Shown here: positions 7,329 through 16,505 of the stretch, piece by piece
Layout: the number at the start of each line of letters is the position of its first letter
Position numbering within the stretch: position 1 is the first letter of the stretch
Assembly: GCA_041401985.1 (NCBI GenBank)
Contig: JAWKTE010000009.1
Location: 62,001-126,000 of the forward strand
Reading direction: 5' to 3'
Origin: JACKHA01 sp041401985
GTDB lineage: Bacteria; Planctomycetota; Phycisphaerae; Phycisphaerales; UBA1924
Length of the DNA stretch: 64,000 bases
Notes under the pieces: model-generated
What the model saw: only the letters and a program-made list of their open reading frames with translations
Databases searched by the model: none
Told to the model about the DNA's origin: nothing
Position numbers and translations under genes: made by a program

Positions 7329-9788
7329 ATGCGAGTCCGCCCGATCCTGCTGGTCTGCTCGGCCGCGCTGAGTGCGCTGGCGATGGTGTTTGCGGGGTGC
7401 GAGTCGAGTCGAACACACTCGCCCGCGCGTGCGGAATCGACCGGTCAGAATCTGCCCGCCGACTACTTCGACTTCGAGCGGGGCGGGTACGTTCGCAGCA
7501 CGACTCCGGCACCGGGAACCGGCAATCGCGCGCAGACGGCCCTCTCTGGGTACGACAACGCCCCTGGCTTCGACCTTGACAGCGTGCTCCAGCACGGTGG
7601 CGATGGCGGCGGGCGGTCGCCCTTCGTCGACAACTACTATGCGCCAGACTACACGCAGGGCGTCTCGGTTCCCGGCAACGGCATCACGGGCCTCGACGCG
7701 ATCACAAATGCTCCGGTGCGGGCCACGCTTCTGCCGGACGGCGTTCCGGTGCCAACTCCGATGATCGCCACCAACCTCGCCCCCATCGTCGCCGCCCTCC
7801 CCGGCGAAGAGATCTGGGTCATCGTCCAGCCCGACCGCTTGCCGCCGCCCATGCCCTACGCGGCTTACACCACCGACGCCCCGGGATGCGGGGCCCTGTG
7901 CTACCTCGAGCCCGGGCGGCCCGAGCCGATCCCGTTCCCGCTTGAGCACACCGGCGTGACCGGCGAGATCAACGGCTACGTCGCGTCGGTCAGCGTCAAC
8001 CAGCGGTTCCACAACCCGTCGAGCCAGGTGGTCGAGGCGCTGTATGTGTTCCCGCTGCCGCACGACGCCGCGGTCAACGGGTTCCTCATGACGATCGGGG
8101 AGCGGACGATCCGCGGCATCATCCGCCCGCGCGAGCAGGCCGAGCGCATCTACGAGCAGGCCCGGAGCCAGGGGCACACCGCGAGCCTGCTGACCCAGGA
8201 GCGGGCCAACATCTTCACGCAGCACGTGGCCAACATCGAGCCGGGGCGCACCGTCGAGATCGACATCACGTACTTCCACACGCTGGCGTATGTGGACGGG
8301 TGGTTCGAGTACGTGTTCCCGATGGTGGTGGGGCCGCGGTTCAACCCGCCGTCGCTGGGGGCGTACGGGCGTGGCGAGAACAACCCGGCGAACCCGTCGA
8401 ACCAGCCGGTGGCGACGTCGTACATCACGCCGCAGGACCGCTCCGGGCACGACATCTCGATCGACCTGACGATCAACGCGGGGGTGCCGATCGAGCAGGT
8501 GGGCAGCCGCTCGCACCGCATCGGCGTGCGCGAAGAGACCGAGACGACCTGGCGGGTTCGCCTGGACCCCGACGAGACGATCCCGAACCGCGACTTCGTG
8601 ATGCGGTACCGCGTGGCGGGCGATCAGGTCCGCGGCGGGATCATCGTGCAGCGCGACCCGACGAACATCAACGCCGACGGGTGGTTCACGATGCTGCTGG
8701 TGCCGCCGGTGGACCTGCAGTACCTGCACCGGGCCCCGGTGGAGTTCGTGTTCGTGGTGGACACGTCGGGTTCGATGAACGGCCAGCCGCTGGCGATCGC
8801 CCAGGCCGCGATCGACGATGCGCTGCTGCGGCTGGTGCCGGGCGACACGTTCCAGATCATCCGGTTCTCGGAGAACGCCTCGACGCTGGGGCGTGGGCCG
8901 CTGCCCGCGACGGCGGAGAACATCCGGCGCGGGCGTGAGTATGTGGCGGGGCTGCGTTCCGGCGGCGGGACGATGATGATGCACGGCATCCGGGCCGCGC
9001 TGGACTATCCGCATGACCGCAACCGCCAGCGGTACGTTGTGTTCCTGACCGACGGGTTCATCGGAAACGAGAACGAGATCCTTGGGGCGATGCACGACCG
9101 GATCGGGCGGTCGCGGGTGTTCTCCTTCGGCATCGGCACCAGCCCGAACCGGGCGCTGATGGACGAGATGGCCAGGGTCGGACGCGGGGCGGTGGCGTAT
9201 CTCGCGCCCCAGGACAACGGCCCGGCGGTGATGGCGGCGTTCTTCGATCGCGTCAGCCACCCGGCCCTGACCGACGTCGAAATCGACTTCGGCGGGCTCC
9301 GCGGCGTCGACGTGTTCCCGCGCCAGTTGCCAGACCTGTTCGTCGGCCGTCCCGTGGTCATCACCGGGCGGTACACCGGCAACCCGGACCGACTGCGGAG
9401 CGATCCGATCGTGGTGCGGGGGATGGCGGGCGGGCAGAGCCTGCACGAGCGCGGCGAGGCGACGCGCGTGCCCTACGAGTTCCGCGTCGGCGTGCACGAG
9501 GTCGCGGGCGAGTTCCCGGCGCACGAGCGGGCCGAGGCGATCGGCCAAAGCCGCGGCATCCGCGAGGTGTGGGCCCGCGCGATGATCCGCGACCTGGAGA
9601 ACGAGTGGCGTCGCACGGGGCGGGACCGCGGGCGCGACATCGAGACGGTCGCGCTGCGGAACAACCTGATGTCGGTGCGGACGTCGTTGGTGGCGGTGGA
9701 CTCGTTCTCGCGGGCCCGTGGCAGCACGGGCGTGAGCGTGGACGTGCCGTCGTACACGCCGGCGGGGATGCTGGGGGATGGGCGGTGA
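7329..9788 (+). CDS. VIT and VWA domain lipoprotein
   Basis: This is an 819-residue lipoprotein. The signal peptide ends in a lipobox (MVFAGC, Cys at about residue 24), so it should be anchored to a membrane facing the periplasm. A VIT domain covers about 205-330, with VEALYVFPLPHDAAVNGF and the IRGIIRPREQAERIYEQA segment. A VWA domain covers about 470-650, with an intact MIDAS: DTSGSMNG, then GGGTMMMHGI and FLTDGFIGNE. The C-terminal part is unassigned. The layout is that of inter-alpha-trypsin-inhibitor-like and sortase-target-like VIT/VWA proteins, which are thought to bind extracellular partners; no sortase signal is seen. The start is the ATG at 7329, because upstream in-frame codons lack signal-peptide character. 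Confidence 0.88.
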   Translation: MRVRPILLVCSAALSALAMVFAGCESSRTHSPARAESTGQNLPADYFDFERGGYVRSTTPAPGTGNRAQTALSGYDNAPGFDLDSVLQHGGDGGGRSPFVDNYYAPDYTQGVSVPGNGITGLDAITNAPVRATLLPDGVPVPTPMIATNLAPIVAALPGEEIWVIVQPDRLPPPMPYAAYTTDAPGCGALCYLEPGRPEPIPFPLEHTGVTGEINGYVASVSVNQRFHNPSSQVVEALYVFPLPHDAAVNGFLMTIGERTIRGIIRPREQAERIYEQARSQGHTASLLTQERANIFTQHVANIEPGRTVEIDITYFHTLAYVDGWFEYVFPMVVGPRFNPPSLGAYGRGENNPANPSNQPVATSYITPQDRSGHDISIDLTINAGVPIEQVGSRSHRIGVREETETTWRVRLDPDETIPNRDFVMRYRVAGDQVRGGIIVQRDPTNINADGWFTMLLVPPVDLQYLHRAPVEFVFVVDTSGSMNGQPLAIAQAAIDDALLRLVPGDTFQIIRFSENASTLGRGPLPATAENIRRGREYVAGLRSGGGTMMMHGIRAALDYPHDRNRQRYVVFLTDGFIGNENEILGAMHDRIGRSRVFSFGIGTSPNRALMDEMARVGRGAVAYLAPQDNGPAVMAAFFDRVSHPALTDVEIDFGGLRGVDVFPRQLPDLFVGRPVVITGRYTGNPDRLRSDPIVVRGMAGGQSLHERGEATRVPYEFRVGVHEVAGEFPAHERAEAIGQSRGIREVWARAMIRDLENEWRRTGRDRGRDIETVALRNNLMSVRTSLVAVDSFSRARGSTGVSVDVPSYTPAGMLGDGR

Positions 9789-9824
9789 GGTCGGTGGGGC
9801 GAAGGGCCGGCGGGCGGCTGGGCA

Positions 9825-11687
9825 TCACCTTCCGATGATGAACCCGTCCTGGAGGACGGGGACGAGGGGCACGCCCTCGTCGTCGGGGAAGGCAAAGCCG
9901 GCCAGCAGCCCGCCCACAAGGCAGTACCGCCCGCCGAGCGCGTGCTCGATCTGCGGCTGCGAGACGAGCACGTACATGCTCGCCTGGGCGAAGTAGACGG
10001 CTCGAAACTCGGCGGTCTCGCGTTCCCGGAGCCAGACCGGGCGCTCGAAGTCGAGCGTTCCGACGAACCAGATGGGCGAGCCGATGGGCGTGCGCTGGGC
10101 GTCGCGGAGGCGGCGATAGCCGGGCGGGTTGATCGCCGAGGCGCGGGCGGGGTTCACGTCGAGCACGGCACGCAGCCTCGCGGGCCAGAGGTCGTCGCGC
10201 CCGGTGTCGTACCGGGGGTGGGCTCGGTCGACCCGCGCGAGGCGTTCGACGAAGTTGTCCATGTTCCGCTCGATGCCGCGGTTCAGGCGGTAGCCGGTGG
10301 CGGAGCAGGCCCCGCAGGGCACTGTGTAGTTCCTGTGGATCGGGCGTCGCAGCCCGCCCGGGAGGGTCTCGTGGCCCACGACGCGGCGCTCTTCGACCGT
10401 GGTGCGGCCGGTGCAGGTGGCGCACCTGAACCCGCCCTCCAGGGTCGCGGCGGACTCGAACACGCGGGTCGCTGGGACGTCGCGGACGATGGGCAGCACC
10501 GGTATCCCGTGGACGTAGCGCGCGGCACCGATCGGCTCGGGCGCGGGCGACGGCGCCGGACGGCGGGGCTCGTCGTCCTCCGCCAGCGGGACGCCGAGCC
10601 GCTCGCACATCCATCCCGCTTCGATGGCGACAACGCGGCCGAGCGTGTGGCTGGCCTCGGGGTGGATGATCCCGAGCAGGCGTGCATCGGCGTCGAGGAT
10701 GATGCCGTCGCGGACGTTCGGCGCGATCGGGATGTCCACGCCGAACCACGGCGCGTCGGGCGGAGAGAGTTCGAGGCGTGCGTCGTCTTTGATCTCGAGG
10801 ATCGCGCCCGCGACACCCGGCTCGCCCTGGCTCCGAGAGTCCGGGATCGGCATGAGCCACGCCTCAGCGCCCGGCGTCGGCGCGTTCGGGGAGATCCCGA
10901 TGCGCTCGAACGCCGGATCGCCTTCACGCGCCAGGCGCAACGCGCCGACTCCCGTCCCGACGACCCATCGTGCGTCGGCGACGCGGCACGTCGCGTCGCC
11001 GAGACTCCCCTGGGTGATCTGGTTCTCGCCCGGCGGGACCACGAGCAGGCACCACCCGTCGTCGGTGACGACGATTCCGGTGGCGGTGTCCTTTGCGTGT
11101 CGATCCGCGGGTGCGGAGGGGAGCACGAGCCGGGCGGCGGCGGCGAGCACGACCTCGTGCACCGCGGTCCAGTCGGGCTCGTCGCGCGGGGTCGGCGGCG
11201 TCGCGCCCGGCGCCCGCGGCGAGGGGGGCGGGCCCTCGTCGACGCCGTGCCCGACGATGATGTAGGTCGCGCCCTCGAACTGGACGCGGGCCAGCGGCTC
11301 GGTCCCTCGCACCGTGCGGAGCCATGGCGCCCGAGCCGGCATCACCTCCCGCCCGGCCACGCGCACGCCGAAGGCGTCCATCGCGGAGCCGAGTTCGAGC
11401 AGTTCGATCTCGCCGCGGCTCGGCCACTCGAGCCTGATCCGCTCGCGCCCCGTGACGATGGTGATCGCCGATGCGTCGGTTGAGATGGTCGACTTGAGGC
11501 CCAGCAGCCTGATGGACTCGAGATCGATCGCCGCCTCGATGAACAGGCGGGGCGCCCCGACATAGGTCGTCTCGGCGTTGGCGGCGGCCCACTCCTGGCC
11601 TTCGAATCGCCACGGTGGGTTCGAACGTGTCAGCGGCGCGATCGCGACAAGAACCAGCAGAGCGACCAGTATTCGGGGTTTGGTCAT
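9825..11687 (-). CDS. Secreted mosaic protein: stalk-like, protease-like and DnaJ-type zinc-finger segments
   Basis: This is a 620-residue protein with a signal peptide (ILVALLVLVAIAPLTRS). Residues about 40-100 (RLFIEAAIDLESIRLLGLKS, then DASAITIVTGRERIRLEW) resemble the copper-amine-oxidase N-terminal-like stalk domain. Residues about 200-370 resemble a trypsin-like fold (TGIVVTDDGWCLLVVP, GVGALRLAREGDPAFERIGIS), but no catalytic His-Asp-Ser triad can be assigned, so any protease activity is doubtful. Around residue 440 there is CATCTGRTTV and then CGACSATGY, two CxxCxG-like motifs spaced as in DnaJ-type zinc fingers. The rest is unassigned. It is convergent with the VIT/VWA gene and divergent from the alpha-CTD gene. 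I do not recognise a named family for the whole. Confidence 0.7.
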   Translation of the reverse strand: MTKPRILVALLVLVAIAPLTRSNPPWRFEGQEWAAANAETTYVGAPRLFIEAAIDLESIRLLGLKSTISTDASAITIVTGRERIRLEWPSRGEIELLELGSAMDAFGVRVAGREVMPARAPWLRTVRGTEPLARVQFEGATYIIVGHGVDEGPPPSPRAPGATPPTPRDEPDWTAVHEVVLAAAARLVLPSAPADRHAKDTATGIVVTDDGWCLLVVPPGENQITQGSLGDATCRVADARWVVGTGVGALRLAREGDPAFERIGISPNAPTPGAEAWLMPIPDSRSQGEPGVAGAILEIKDDARLELSPPDAPWFGVDIPIAPNVRDGIILDADARLLGIIHPEASHTLGRVVAIEAGWMCERLGVPLAEDDEPRRPAPSPAPEPIGAARYVHGIPVLPIVRDVPATRVFESAATLEGGFRCATCTGRTTVEERRVVGHETLPGGLRRPIHRNYTVPCGACSATGYRLNRGIERNMDNFVERLARVDRAHPRYDTGRDDLWPARLRAVLDVNPARASAINPPGYRRLRDAQRTPIGSPIWFVGTLDFERPVWLRERETAEFRAVYFAQASMYVLVSQPQIEHALGGRYCLVGGLLAGFAFPDDEGVPLVPVLQDGFIIGR

Positions 11688-11885
11688 GGGGCGTAGTGTA
11701 CGGGGGAGGCCCGAGAACCGCGCGATGACAGACGGTTTTTATTCGGCCTCCGTCCGCGCCTAGACTTGTCTCCCCAGCAAGAAGTCCGTGCAGGAACGGT
11801 GAAGACCGCGACCAGCAGCGGGTGTGCCCGACGTGTGCCCATCGGTGGGTGGGACAGGGGGCCGCGACCGCCCGAGGAGTTTCGA

Positions 11886-12821
11886 ATGCCCAGCGATCTG
11901 GACATGGTGATCGGCGCCGAGGAGACCCGGCGCGACGTTGAGGCCGCCCGCACGCACCTGGCCGCCGCGGCCAAGGCCAAGGAGGCCGGCGACCGCGTCG
12001 CGGCCGTGGCCGAACTGCGTCGCGCGGTGTCGGCGGACCCGTCGAACAACGACGCCATGTTCAGCCTCGCGTACCTGCTCGATCTGGCGGGCCAGGACGA
12101 GGAGGCCGCGGCCCTGTACGAGCGGGTGTGCGAGAACCCGCCGGCGCCGGTGAACGCGCTGCTGAACCTGGCGGTGCTGGCCGAGGACCACGGGGACTAC
12201 GCCCGGGCCGAGCGGTGCCTGCGTCAGATCCTGGAGACGAACCCGAACCACGAGCGGGCCCGCCTGTTCATGAAGGACGTGCAGGCCAGCCGCGAGATGG
12301 TGGTGGAGGAGGATCCGGACAAGGACCTGCTCAAGCGCCGCGCGATGATGGACACGCCGGTGACGGACTTCGAACTGTCCGTGCGTGCCCGCACGTGCCT
12401 GAAGCGGATGAACATCCGCACGCTGGGCGACCTGCTGCGGATCACGGAGGCGGAACTGCTGTCGAGCCGCAACTTCGGCGAGTCGAGCCTGACCGAGGTC
12501 AAGAAGATGCTCGCGTCGAAGGGGCTGCGTCTGGGCCAGGGGTTGGAGGATGCGCACCGCCAGGCGCGTCGCCAGATCATGGAGTCGCTCAAGGGTTCGG
12601 GCAAGGAAGCCGCGCTCAACAAGCCGGTCAGCGACCTGCAACTCTCGGTGCGTGCCCGCAAGGCGCTGCAGTTGCTGAACATCCACACGCTGGGCGATCT
12701 GTGCAGCCACACCGAGGCCGAACTGATGGGCGTCAAGAACTTCGGCGCGACATCGCTGACCGAGGTGAAGGAGCGTCTTACCGAGTTTGGGCTGGCGCTG
12801 CGGTCGCTGGACGCGGAGTGA
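11886..12821 (+). CDS. TPR protein with two RNA polymerase alpha C-terminal domains
   Basis: This is a 311-residue protein. Residues about 20-130 form TPR-like helices (VAAVAELRRAVSADPSNNDAMFSLAYLLD, then a repeat ending ILETNPNHERARLF). Two copies of the alpha-CTD fold follow. Copy one is at about 157-219 (LSVRARTCLKRMNIRTLGDL, then RNFGESSLTEVKKML). Copy two is at about 245-308 (LSVRARKALQLLNIHTLGDL, then KNFGATSLTEVKERL). In RNA polymerase this domain binds UP-element DNA and activators. No N-terminal alpha domain is present, so this is not rpoA. The start is the ATG at 11886 with GAGGAG upstream. A DNA- or polymerase-contacting regulator is inferred. Confidence 0.85.
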   Translation: MPSDLDMVIGAEETRRDVEAARTHLAAAAKAKEAGDRVAAVAELRRAVSADPSNNDAMFSLAYLLDLAGQDEEAAALYERVCENPPAPVNALLNLAVLAEDHGDYARAERCLRQILETNPNHERARLFMKDVQASREMVVEEDPDKDLLKRRAMMDTPVTDFELSVRARTCLKRMNIRTLGDLLRITEAELLSSRNFGESSLTEVKKMLASKGLRLGQGLEDAHRQARRQIMESLKGSGKEAALNKPVSDLQLSVRARKALQLLNIHTLGDLCSHTEAELMGVKNFGATSLTEVKERLTEFGLALRSLDAE

Positions 12822-13045
12822 GTCGCCGTTCAGGCCGCACACGTCCGAGCCGACGTCGCGAGATTGGCGATTCGTGCCATCGGGCGTGGCTTTGCACGCC
12901 TGATGCCGATCAGCGGCGCGTGCCTGATTCGTTGGGTGTTCGCACCAGCCGCTCCGAGCCGCGGGTGGTGACACGGCGTAGGCTCTCGTGATCGCACGAT
13001 CGCGGTGCTGACATGACGGTCACGGGTTGCACGCCCCGACGCCGA

Positions 13046-13450
13046 TCACGCCGCGTGGCCGTTCGATCGGCTGGACGATGCCGTGTCGCTTCTTTTCACG
13101 ACGACCTCCGCGTGGTTGTGGGCTTCATCCGCGCCGGCCCGCGCGGTTTCATTCGCCCCCGACGCACCCTCGCGGCACGCCGCCTCCAGGCGTCGGCGCG
13201 TTTCGACCGCGAGTTCGCCGTCCATCGGCTCACCGATCTGGGCCAGTTCGGCCAGCACGCTCTCGATGACGCCCAGAGCCCGCGGCGTCGGTTCGCCATC
13301 GGCGCCCAGGCACGGGCCGGACTCGGCGAGCCCCTTGGCCCACGCATCGACGCGGGCCAGCCAGCGTCGGCGGAGTTCGGCGTCGTCGTGGCGGAGCGCG
13401 AGGAGTTCCTCCACGCGTCGCCTGCGTCGCTGTTGTGTTCGGCGTCCCAT
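13046..13450 (-). CDS. Hypothetical protein, basic N-terminus
   Basis: This is a 134-residue soluble protein starting MGRRTQQRRRRRVEELL, with GGAG 7 bp upstream of its ATG. The first half is predicted helical and charged (ALRHDDAELRRRWLARVDAW). The second half includes VIESVLAELAQIGEPMDGE and a Ser/Ala-rich tail. The only informative cue is codon quality: this frame has strong third-position G/C, while the overlapping forward frames do not. No family is recognised. It lies alone between the alpha-CTD gene and a small zinc-ribbon gene on the opposite strand. Confidence 0.5.
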   Translation of the reverse strand: MGRRTQQRRRRRVEELLALRHDDAELRRRWLARVDAWAKGLAESGPCLGADGEPTPRALGVIESVLAELAQIGEPMDGELAVETRRRLEAACREGASGANETARAGADEAHNHAEVVVKRSDTASSSRSNGHAA

Positions 13451-13690
13451 GCGCGCACTCCGACCCCGCCGCGCGACCGCCGCGCGGCTCGCCACACACC
13501 GGGGCCCTGGGCCTCGCGGCACGCCGGGCTTCTCGCCCGCAGCGCGCCGTCCCGGCGAGCAAGGCGTCGCCCGCGACGCTCGCCCGCACCCCACTGCCGA
13601 ACCGCGCCGCGTGCGCGGTGCATGACACATTCGGACGCCGAGAAACCGGTTTGCGGGTTATCGCGCCGATGACGCCTTGGGGCATCGGCG

Positions 13691-13942
13691 ATGGAGGTCG
13701 TCGCAATGCTCTTGATTGATGCTTGCACGCGGCCGGTCGGGGGCGCGTTCCCGCGCGTTGATCGACCATCACTCAGGTTCTGTTTCCAACGTTCCATCGC
13801 CCGCCGCCTCGCGAGCCGCTGCCCGAACTGCGAGTACGACCTCAGCGGCATCCATAGCCCCCGCTGCCCCGAGTGCGGCACCGACCGGGACGGCGCGATG
13901 CGCGAGGCCCAGGAGATGGCCGCGTCGCTGCGGTCGGATTGA
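13691..13942 (+). CDS. Small zinc-ribbon protein
   Basis: This is an 83-residue protein with a two-knuckle zinc ribbon, RCPNCEYDLSGI followed by RCPECG (C-x2-C-x10-C-x2-C). This pattern begins many planctomycete membrane proteins, for example the one at 45.3-46.3 kb in this window, but here no membrane segment follows. The exact start is uncertain; an ATG at 13706 is an alternative. It could be a remnant of a longer gene or a small metal-binding protein. Confidence 0.5.
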   Translation: MEVVAMLLIDACTRPVGGAFPRVDRPSLRFCFQRSIARRLASRCPNCEYDLSGIHSPRCPECGTDRDGAMREAQEMAASLRSD

Positions 13943-14117
13943 GCGGGCCGCGCGCAGCCGCCATCCTCGCCCGCTTCCTTTGCCGCCCCCGCCACCCCAC
14001 TCCTCCCACCCCGATTGAGACTCATTCTCAATCCGCCGCCGCAAAGTCCGCAGAATCCCTACAGTCTGACTCTGCCCAGCCCGATCCCCTACCAAACGAA
14101 CAGAAAGGCGACCGCCC

Positions 14118-15665
14118 ATGCCATTCCTGCCCGCCCAACTGCTGATCCCGTGCCTCGTGGCGACTCTCGCGGGGGCCGCGGCTCCGGCGGTTCCGGCGGG
14201 TGCGACGCCCACGATGGCTCGCCCCGTCGCCCCGGCCGTCGGCGACGAGCCGTTCCTGGCCGACCTGGCCCAACTGACCTTCCCCGACCGCTTCCAGCGG
14301 GCCGGCGAGGCGTACTTCAGCCCCTCGGGGCGCTGGATCATCTTCCAGGCGATCCCGGCGGGCGCGACGACCAGCAACTACGCGATGTACGTCGCCCGCC
14401 TGACGCGTGACACCCGCACCGGGCTGATCAATGGGCTGGAGGAGATCACCGAGGTCTCGCCGCCCAACTCGGCCACCACCTGCGGCTGGTTCCACCCGAC
14501 GCTGCCGGGCGTGGTGCTCTTCGGCTGCGCCCAGGGCCCGCTGAGCGACGACCAGCCTCCGGGCTATTCGCGCGACCGGGCCCGGTATTCGTGGTCGTTC
14601 CCGCGCGAGATGGAGATCGTGACCCGCACCGTCCCGGCGATGGTCGATCAGGAGGTGCGCGACGCGGACATGAAGTTCCGGATCCTGTCGCGCCCCGATG
14701 TGGCCGCGGCCCAGCCGATGTGGCATCAGGACGGGTACAACGCCGAGGGCTCCTTCTCCGCCGATGGCCGCGTGGTGCTGCACACGTGGATGGACCCCGA
14801 GACGGGCGATGCGGACCTGTACGCCCGGATCGTCGAGACCGGCGAGATGCGCCCGCTCGTGACCGAGGAGGGCTACGACGGCGGGCCGTTCTTCTCGCCC
14901 GACGGCAAGTGGATCTGCTACCGCTCGGACCGGCGCGGGGACAACCTGCTGCAGGTGTTCGTGGCCGAACTGGCGTTCGACGATCGCGGGCTGCCCACGG
15001 GCATCGCGCGCGAGGTGCAACTGACCGACAACGGTTCGGTGAACTGGGCCCCGTTCTGGCACCCCTCGGGCGAGTACCTGATCTACACGACCAGCCAGGT
15101 GGGGCACGACAACTACGAGGTGTTCGCGATGGCGTTCGACGCGGCGGACCCGAAGGCGACCGAGCCGGTGCGGATCACCGACGCCGCGGGCTTCGACGGG
15201 CTGCCGGTGTTCAACGCGCGGGGCTCGCTGATGATGTGGACGGCCCAGCGGGGCCAGGACGTGACCGCCAGCGGTCACCCCTCCAGCCAGTTGTGGATCG
15301 CGCGGACGACCAGCACGAAGCCGGCGGGCCTTGGGGCCGCGATGACAACGACCGAGGCGCCGACGCCGCCCGCGGGCGACTCGCCCGGCCTGGGCCAGAT
15401 GCGGGTCCGCTTCGGCATCATGCCGGGCAACTACGACGACACGCGGACGGGGATCGACGTGGGCGGGGCCACGCCGGGCGGGTCGGCGGCCAACGCCGGC
15501 ATCCGCACGGGCGACCGCCTGATGACCTGGAACGGCACGACCATCACGGATATCCGCCACTGGATGGGGCTGATGATGCAGCACGAGCCGGGGGACGTGG
15601 TGAAGGTGGGCGTGCTGCGCGGCGGGGAGACGATCGAGATCGAGGTGACGCTGCAGGCGCCGTGA
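14118..15665 (+). CDS. TolB-like beta-propeller protein with C-terminal PDZ domain
   Basis: This is a 515-residue exported protein. The N-terminal hydrophobic stretch (LLIPCLVATLAGAAAPAVPA) is a signal peptide. Several PD40-type blades are seen: AYFSPSGRWIIFQA, GSFSADGRVVLHTWMD, GPFFSPDGKWICYRSDR and PFWHPSGEYLIYTT. A PDZ domain closes the protein (about 435-512), with GGSAANAGIRTGDRLMTWNG and DVVKVGVLRGGETIEIEVTL. The domain pair suggests a periplasmic binding or protease-associated role, but no catalytic site is present. A run of AT-richer sequence and a purine-rich segment precede the ATG at 14118. Confidence 0.82.
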   Translation: MPFLPAQLLIPCLVATLAGAAAPAVPAGATPTMARPVAPAVGDEPFLADLAQLTFPDRFQRAGEAYFSPSGRWIIFQAIPAGATTSNYAMYVARLTRDTRTGLINGLEEITEVSPPNSATTCGWFHPTLPGVVLFGCAQGPLSDDQPPGYSRDRARYSWSFPREMEIVTRTVPAMVDQEVRDADMKFRILSRPDVAAAQPMWHQDGYNAEGSFSADGRVVLHTWMDPETGDADLYARIVETGEMRPLVTEEGYDGGPFFSPDGKWICYRSDRRGDNLLQVFVAELAFDDRGLPTGIAREVQLTDNGSVNWAPFWHPSGEYLIYTTSQVGHDNYEVFAMAFDAADPKATEPVRITDAAGFDGLPVFNARGSLMMWTAQRGQDVTASGHPSSQLWIARTTSTKPAGLGAAMTTTEAPTPPAGDSPGLGQMRVRFGIMPGNYDDTRTGIDVGGATPGGSAANAGIRTGDRLMTWNGTTITDIRHWMGLMMQHEPGDVVKVGVLRGGETIEIEVTLQAP

Positions 15666-15781
15666 GCCGCGCGCCGCGTGGGCGACGCGACGGACGCCGG
15701 GCCTGAGGGGGCCAACCCCAGGGTCAGGCGGCGAAGGCACTGGCTGCTCGGTCTGTGTGCCCGGTGGCGTTCACGCCACGA

Positions 15782-16012
15782 TCAGGCTGCCTTGCCAAGG
15801 ATGTCGGCCAGCCGCACGCGCCCGCGCCTCACCGCGGTGCACGCCCTCAGGATGTGCAGTTCCCGCAGCATCAGGTCGTGCGGGTACTCATGCTCAAAGA
15901 TCGCGACGATCGCGGCGAGGTCGTGCTCCCCGATGCCGGCGGCTTGGGCATCGGCGCGATAGTCGAAGTACTCGGGGTCGGGCGGCGTCGGGATGGGGTG
16001 TACACCTGACAT
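15782..16012 (-). CDS. Hypothetical partner of a PIN-domain gene (antitoxin-like)
   Basis: This is a 76-residue acidic protein, MSGVHPIPTPPDPEYFDY..., ending VRLADILGKAA. It follows the PIN gene by 4 bp on the same strand, so the two are co-transcribed. The toxin comes first and the partner second, which is reversed relative to classical vapBC but common in some planctomycete PIN loci. No DNA-binding domain is recognised. Its role as an antitoxin is inferred from size, spacing and partner only. Confidence 0.55.
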   Translation of the reverse strand: MSGVHPIPTPPDPEYFDYRADAQAAGIGEHDLAAIVAIFEHEYPHDLMLRELHILRACTAVRRGRVRLADILGKAA

Positions 16013-16016
16013 CGGC

Positions 16017-16505
16017 TCACAACTCCGGCGGACTGATGATAGCGGGCGTCGGCAGCCCCAAAGACAGGTTGAGCGACTCGACGGCCGCGCGTCGGCGACG
16101 GTTGACCAGGTGCTTGAAGTTCCACGAGACAAGCACGTCCTGGCGTGAGAGCACGGCGATCGCCACGTGCAGGGCATCCTCCTGCACCACCGGGGGAAAG
16201 ATACCGAGCTCAACGTATCGGGAGGCCAGTTCCTCCGCCTCCGGCGTCAGGTCCAGCACCACCAGCCCATCAACCAACGCGGCGATCTGTCGGCGCCTTT
16301 CCGGGTCCGGGGTCCGGTCGATCTCTTCGATCGTGACGCGCGATGTGAACGCGTCGAACTCGCCAAGCCGCTTGAAGAACTCGACCGTGAGCGCTCGCCG
16401 ATCCGGCGCGCGACCGTCGTCGTGGGCGCTCAGGACCGAGGTATCGAGGTAGACACGCTGACGGATCGGGCTGATCCGCAGCGAGGCCACTTCACAGCCC
16501 CTCAA
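16017..16505 (-). CDS. PIN-domain protein (probable toxin)
   Basis: This is a protein of about 162 residues with a PIN fold. VYLDTSVLSAHDD holds the first acidic residue, VTIEEIDRT the second, and QEDALHVAIAVL followed by LVSWNFKHLVN the C-terminal set. The SWNFKH block is typical of the PIN subfamily often annotated as type II toxin VapC. The ATG at 16505 overlaps the preceding gene by 14 bp; a GTG at 16490 is an alternative that begins after that gene stops. It lies at the end of the rpoZ-coaC gene row and may be transcribed with it. Confidence 0.75.
   Translation of the reverse strand: MRGCEVASLRISPIRQRVYLDTSVLSAHDDGRAPDRRALTVEFFKRLGEFDAFTSRVTIEEIDRTPDPERRRQIAALVDGLVVLDLTPEAEELASRYVELGIFPPVVQEDALHVAIAVLSRQDVLVSWNFKHLVNRRRRAAVESLNLSLGLPTPAIISPPEL

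Noticed and set aside
5436..9548. A 1370-codon reverse frame across the sigma/dockerin/VWA region
   Set aside because: It is antisense to several well-supported genes; the Arg/His/Pro-rich composition is typical of GC-rich shadows.
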